A stretch of DNA of 64,000 nucleotides from Torymus aiolomorphi (taxonomy: Eukaryota > Arthropoda > Insecta > Hymenoptera > Torymidae). Positions 59,152-64,000 of the stretch are shown one piece after another. The notes under the pieces are model-generated. The model saw only the letters and a list, made by a program, of their open reading frames with translations, was not told the DNA's origin and ran no database searches. A program made the translations under genes and the position numbers. Location of the stretch: contig CM070877.1 in NCBI GenBank assembly GCA_036365515.1, positions 87,038,022 to 87,102,021 of the forward strand, given 5' to 3'. Numbering within the stretch: the stretch's first letter is position 1; each line of letters starts with the position of its first letter.

Positions 59152-59489
59152 GAAATGAATAATTCACTGTAACTAGCTATTATTTCGATAATAATATTTT
59201 TCAAGAAAGTTTTAAAATAGCAAATAATAATATTCTGCATGAAAATACTTTTTTAAAAGTATTTTAATAAAATAAAAAATTACTAATTTAATTATTTTTG
59301 TCTAGCATTTCAATGCCGGTGTCACAAAGAATCGTTCAACGCGTGCAACCAAATTACCATTATGCAATAAATTAGGAGTATATCGAAGGTCTACGAGTTC
59401 GGCAAAGGATTATCAACAATTACTTCGCAGCGTAGTGAGTCTGTATATTTGTGTAAGTACTCCAACAGAAACATTGTTATTTAAAGAGA
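59152..59489. other. AT-rich segment after the Harbinger nuclease remnant
   Basis: A possible further exon after TTTTTGTCTAG (from about 59308) cannot be assigned. No motif. Confidence 0.35.
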
Positions 59490-59654
59490 CTCATGAGTGA
59501 GAAATTCTTAGTTAAGTAGAAAAACTATTGTATTGGAGTATTAGATTTGTGAGTAGGTCGGGAAATACCTAAGAACATTTGTGAAAAATGCCTTTACCAT
59601 TTAAAATGATATTTCTTTTTTTTTTCTCCACGTTGAAACAACTTTGAAACAGCT

Positions 59655-61080
59655 TAACGATACTCCAAAAATATGTTTTGCAACAACCGCATCGGCCTTC
59701 TCTTCGATCGTGCATCGTACGACTATATGTAAATAAGATGTCGCCAGATCAGTAGGAAGGGGCCGCTAATACAAAGCTCGCGTACCGCACGACTGTAAGG
59801 ACGCTGATGTGGTTGTTTAAAAACGTATTGTTATAGTACACATACCGTAAATTCTGAAAAGTAAAAATGTTTTTAGATTACTTTTAATTTGTTGATAATG
59901 TTAAATTTAGGGTATTGAACGACAAAGTAAAGTGCGAAGAAGTTCAAGAGACTCATGACTGAGAAATTCTTAGTTATGTAGAAAAACTATTGTATTAGAG
60001 TATTAGATTTGTGAGTAGATCGGGAAATACCTAAGAACATGAACGTTGAAACAACTTTGAAACAGCTTAAAATATGTTTCCAAAAATATGTTCTGCAGCA
60101 TCCGCATCGGCCTTCTCTTCGATCGTGCGTCGTATATGGCCATGTAAATAAGATGTCGCGAGCTGAGTAAGAAGGGGTCGCTAGTGCATAGCTCGGGCAC
60201 CGTACGATTGAAAGGACGCCGATACGGTTGTTGGACAACGTATTTTTGTATTAACATATTTCACAAGTTGTAGACGGTAACATTTTGTTTATTACTTCTC
60301 CGTAATGTTCTTCCGTAAAATAAAATTTTCTGGCCGTACCTATAAATTGAAAAACATGTAATTTATGAGATTGCAATGTGGAAGCCGTATTTAATGTTTA
60401 TACTAGCGGCGGCTAATATATTTCTACTAATTACTGCGTCAATAGTCTTTTGCGGCATCTAGATCGCTGTCGCTGTAGCGGTTTTTCCATAAGTTTTCGT
60501 TGCGTTCGCAGTTAAATCAAGCTCTTTATACTTTATTATAGTGTATGTTATAACGTTGCCATCGACACACCTCTTAATTGCGTGTCTCTATCAACAGACC
60601 CAAATGGACTTTGTGCACTTACTTAAAAAGACAACCTGATTCAAGCGTTTGTCTTTAAAATAAGATTATAATAAGACGTAAATACAAATAATTTATATGA
60701 AAAGATGTACCTGAAAGGTTTATTGCAGTAAATTACAATGTAGATAATAATATAACTTTATTAGAATATTTTACATGCACATAAACTATTTGAAATTACG
60801 TTATGTTATACAATGTTCAAATATTTTTAATTATTAAATTGTTATGGCGAGTATTGTTACATAAATTACACAATGTAATGGCGTTTTCGAGTTTAAATAA
60901 AAATTATAAAAACTTAATTTTATGTATATTCTTTTAATATTATTTAGCAATAATTTTTATGTCAATCTCAATATTTAATGCTTTTTAATCAGCAAAAACC
61001 GAAAACATTAATATCTTAATTTGAAGCCTCTCTAACTTTCTGAAAATTGATATAAGTGTTTTTGAAATATTTATAAATCT
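59655..61080 (-). repeat. Right TIR of the Harbinger-like element
   Basis: Inverse of the left TIR. An additional partial unit (59490-59655, GACTCATGAGTGAGAAATTC) lies just inside, so the right arm has grown by one sub-repeat. Confidence 0.8.
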
Positions 61081-61082
61081 TG

Positions 61083-62321
61083 TCCACACCCAAATCTCAG
61101 ATTATCTAGCATCCAATAAAATTTTAGATCCTTTACAGACTGGCTTTCGATAATATAACAGCACTCGGACCGCGCTTCAGAAATTAACTGAAGATATCCG
61201 CGCTGGAATTGACAGTGAGAAAAACTCATTACAATTGCCCTCCTCTTCGACTTCAGTAAAGAATTTGATATGATTTCTCCTACCAAACTCCTCCGAAAAC
61301 TATCTAAAATACCATTCTCAAGAATCGTGCTCTTGTGGATCAAATCTTACATAGTCGACAGAGCTCAAAAAATTATATCTCGTACATATGGACAGTCAGA
61401 TTGGCTGGATACTAATCTTGGAGTACCGTAGGGCGCGGTTCTGGAACCTGTCTTATTTAGCTTGTATATTACTGACCTTCCAAATTTTTCGAACTGTGCT
61501 CTCATAAATAATAATAATAAACGCGTTAACCACATTCTCTACGTGGACGACCTACAAATTTAGATACAGATGACAACGGATAAACTAACAGAAGATGTAG
61601 TGCATCTTGGGGCTGCTGCGCCGGCCGTAGTCGCATGGGCTGAAAACTTCGGCCTTCGTCTCAATGTTGGAGAAACCCAGGCTATTATTTTCGGATCTAG
61701 ATATAACATCAATTAGGTTAAGGAATTGCAACTGCCTGGAATTGAGATGAAGGACGAAGTCCTTGTGCCTTTCGTTGATACCGTCAAAAACCTTGGGGTC
61801 ATCATGAACTCCAAGCTCACGTGGAAAAAACACGTAGATTGCATCATCAAACGCGTTAATAGAGCATTTTTCGGCTTAAAGTTTTTTAAATTATGTACCT
61901 CCGAGGCTCTGCATAAGCGGCTTGTAAATGCGCTGGTGTTTCCATACATCGACTACTGTTCAATAGTATTTCTCAACGTGACAAACGAACTTAATGGTAA
62001 AGTCCAGAAACTTCAAAATTCATGTGTGCCGCATATGTTCGATAACGGTGGAGGAATGCAGAAATTATTTCTCCACGCTCCTACCATACAAAATCATTAG
62101 AATCGGTCAACCACCACATCTATCGAACCTGCTCTTCAAAAGAAAAATAGGACCTCTTCGAGAAATGCTGCCCCTAGATCGTACACGGGCACAGGACTTT
62201 ATTCCGTTAAAGTGAAAGGAGCACCACTCTGGAACTCAATTCCCAGCAGTATTAAATTCCTGCCGTGTCTCTATAGATATAAATTGGCGATACGTAAACA
62301 CTTCAATGCGAGCGTTAATTA
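61083..62321 (+). pseudogene. Jockey-like reverse transcriptase fragment, many breaks
   Basis: Coding-like sequence from QISDYLASNKILDPLQTGFR through LGVP (then a stop) and YVDDLQI, on to ENFGLRLNVGETQAIIFGS, FVDTVKNLGVIMNSKLTWKK, VFPYIDYCSIVFLNVTNELN and PLWNSIPSSIKFL, ending near 62321. The order (LQ.GFR, GVPQG-like, YVDD, LG..ds.LtW, LWN.lP) is that of a non-LTR RT. Stops lie at about 61151, 61429, 61561 and 61714, with several frame changes. It starts right at the Harbinger TIR edge, so it is 5'-truncated or was cut by that insertion. A different family from the copy at 45930-54433. Confidence 0.8.
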
Positions 62322-63181
62322 ATGAATTTGTAAATAATTATGTGTAGAATAATCTAGAAGTAGTCGTTATGAAAGTTACCTGACGAGCACTATCTGTGAT
62401 ACCTATAGATTGCCGTTCGTTAAAAAATCACTAAAAATTGGGATATACTCAAGTGAAATTGTCTTATATCTATGTTTTATGGGTCTCTGATTCTGAATCC
62501 AAAGTAAAAATTTTTTAAACTGTATTCAGTTTATATGGCGGATCCAATATAGCCGCGTCAGCAAGAAAATGATCAAATATTTGCATATTCTTCGGTAAGT
62601 TCATCATATACCTATGTTATTTGGGTTACTGAATTCGAATCAATTCCCAGGTCTGGACATTAAATACACCAAAGCAAATATGGGTGATACAAATATAGCG
62701 AGTACACTAATGGCTAACGGCAGTGGAAGGATAACAATTTAACGGTAGAACATGGTCGCTTCAAAAGTAATATCACTAATTCCTTTTATCCAGTATATTT
62801 AGACTCATTTGATATAAAATGTTCCTATTTGAGCGAAAAATATTATCAGCATAACATGTAGATATGCAGTAAAAAATATTAATGTGCCAAGTCAATATAC
62901 TAAAGTAGTTGATAAACGAAAGAGTGACAAAAAAAAGGTTAGAAACCCAATTATAGTATAAAGAGTGCGTCAGCGCCCGAGTCGCTCTTGCATTATTTTG
63001 TTCCTTGTTATCGCCAAGTAGGGCACTGCCACGTCGGCAGGACTACGATATCGTATATACGCCTGAAGATGAAAAATGTTTATGTTATACATATTAGTAT
63101 AAACGGACATGAAGAAAATTCGATCTTTTATTATATTTAATTGTATGCTACTAAAAAGATAAAATATAAACGGATATATAC
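62322..63181. other. Gene-free stretch left of the nucleoporin exon, probably intron
   Basis: AT-rich; nothing recognisable apart from a short GC-richer patch (62965-63050). If the FG exon is real, this is its downstream intron (donor GTATAT). Confidence 0.4.
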
Positions 63182-63474
63182 CTGACCCGTCTGTCCAGAA
63201 TTAAAACTTCCAAATCCAGCGTTTTGTGAGCTAATATTTCCGAAGGTATTCCCTGATGTAGAGGTTGTATTCGTAGGAGGAAATAATGATGTAGATGATG
63301 AAACTCCAAATGGTTTCGACTGAGCATTAAATAAATTAGATGACGTTGTTGGATTAAAAGCAAAGGCACTGGAAGTAGTAGCCGGTACACCAAAACCTGT
63401 TATTGGTTTCGAAAAAAGACTCGTACTACCAGACTGATTTGAGGTACCAAAATTACCTGAAATAGTCCCAAATC
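63182..63474 (-). CDS. Internal exon of an FG-repeat nucleoporin (Nup98-like)
   Basis: Minus-strand frame, open for 97 codons between an acceptor (TTTTTAAG|GATTTG) and a donor (GGGTCAG|GTATAT), entered in phase 1. The peptide is Ser/Thr/Asn-rich with FG dipeptides at regular spacing: GFGTISGNFGT, ITGFGVPATTSS, KPFGVSSST, NTFGNISSQNAGFGSF. This is the disordered, transport-factor-binding texture of FG nucleoporins, closest in style to Nup98, at the nuclear pore channel. The longer minus-strand ORF at 63151-63393 is a shadow in another frame. It is the only likely host gene piece in the window; the remaining exons lie outside or are not visible. The exact Nup identity is uncertain. Confidence 0.6.
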
Positions 63475-64000
63475 CTTAAAAATAAAAAATTATTACAGTT
63501 TAAAAAAATGTTCTAGTACACTAAACAGTAAATACGATAAGTTGATGCTCTTATAAAAAATCAACTGAGCGTATTTACTGCACATACTATTTTTTGAAGC
63601 GAGTGCGTAGAGTTCGATTTCTCATATCTGCATATTCACTGTAAGGCCTGATTATATATATTTAAGGTAAGGAACGTATAAATTATTCATTTTGTGTTCT
63701 TATTGTGGGAAGAAAATAATGCTCTACATTCAAATAAATGAAATTGTCACTTTTTCAAGAGTTTGTCATAAACACATTGTCACTCAGCAATAAATTATAA
63801 ATAAATATATACTTGTTTCAAAAGCAAGCATTTTCACCGTTATAAACAAAAACTATTCATTTGTTTAATGAGAATGATAAAACCGTTAGTGTTAATACGG
63901 CGAGTTGTTCCAAATAAGTTCTATAATTTAGATCTCTAATCTCAGTTACTGCATAGCACCCTTTTTTGAATTGATTATTCAGGAAAGGCTAAAAATCGAT
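63475..64000. other. Probable upstream intron of the nucleoporin gene
   Basis: AT-rich DNA with no further FG-like exon found up to the window end. Confidence 0.35.

Larger units (their letters stand above)
37341..61080. mobile_element. PIF/Harbinger-like element with long TIRs, expanded by nested insertions
   Basis: TIRs at 37341-38865 and 59655-61080 are inverted copies over about 1.4-1.5 kb. Without the nested pogo-like element the unit is about 6.9 kb. It carries a minus-strand Myb/SANT gene and a plus-strand HARBI1-like remnant, the two proteins that define Harbinger elements. The TIRs are built from sub-repeats: a unit around CGCATCGGCCTTCTCT and GATGTCGCGAGC occurs twice in each arm. 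A TTAA MITE (57529-58046) sits inside. Exact ends and a 3-bp target duplication are uncertain. Confidence 0.75.

Noticed and set aside
63151..63393. 80-codon minus-strand ORF
   Set aside because: Frame shadow of the FG-repeat exon; no FG pattern and it runs through the splice donor.

Overview
The window looks like a repeat-dense, AT-rich piece of an arthropod nuclear genome, most likely an insect and possibly a hymenopteran. That placement rests on the mix of mobile elements (a Polinton-like virus-derived cluster, Penelope-like, Jockey-like, gypsy, mariner, pogo-like, PIF/Harbinger and a Helitron scrap) and is an inference. Almost everything here is mobile DNA. The only likely host coding sequence is one exon of an FG-repeat nucleoporin on the minus strand near the right end (63182-63474), so the right edge is probably host intron.

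Layout. 1-5.1 kb: a GC-richer cluster of seven co-directional genes of a Polinton/Maverick-like (adintovirus-like) element: packaging ATPase end, small hydrophobic-tail protein, an unknown protein, DDE integrase, two late proteins and a capsid-like protein. Four are broken by stops or frameshifts; the capsid-like gene is intact. 5.1-7.0 kb: low-complexity and minisatellite DNA. 7.0-20.2 kb: a nest of Penelope-like element (PLE) pieces in both orientations, two copies of a long-TIR mariner-like element and a foldback element, all meeting at (TA)n tracts. 20.3-25.7 kb: a Helitron fragment, foldback elements, a tRNA-like sequence and a second broken virus-like gene. 25.7-34.7 kb: a decayed gypsy element on the minus strand. 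34.7-37.3 kb: a PLE scrap with a hammerhead-like motif, microsatellites and a small TTAA element.

37.3-61.1 kb is a five-level nest: a PIF/Harbinger-like element with 1.4-1.5 kb TIRs and a four-exon Myb/SANT gene; a pogo-like element inserted at TA inside that gene; inside it a solo LTR of about 1.17 kb (plus a foldback element elsewhere in the pogo transposase gene); inside the LTR a 5'-truncated Jockey-like retroposon; and inside its ORF a young, complete LTR element of 7.1 kb. That youngest element carries no reverse transcriptase. Its single intact 715-codon ORF encodes ten CCHC zinc knuckles, which I regard as the most unusual coding feature of the window. 61.1-62.3 kb is another decayed Jockey-like RT.

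How parts work together: the Harbinger element has its DNA-binding partner gene and an internally deleted nuclease, so it would depend on a complete relative. The CCHC element likewise has LTRs, a polypurine tract and one protein, and needs RT and integrase in trans. The PLE copies carry hammerhead-ribozyme-like cores in their terminal repeats.
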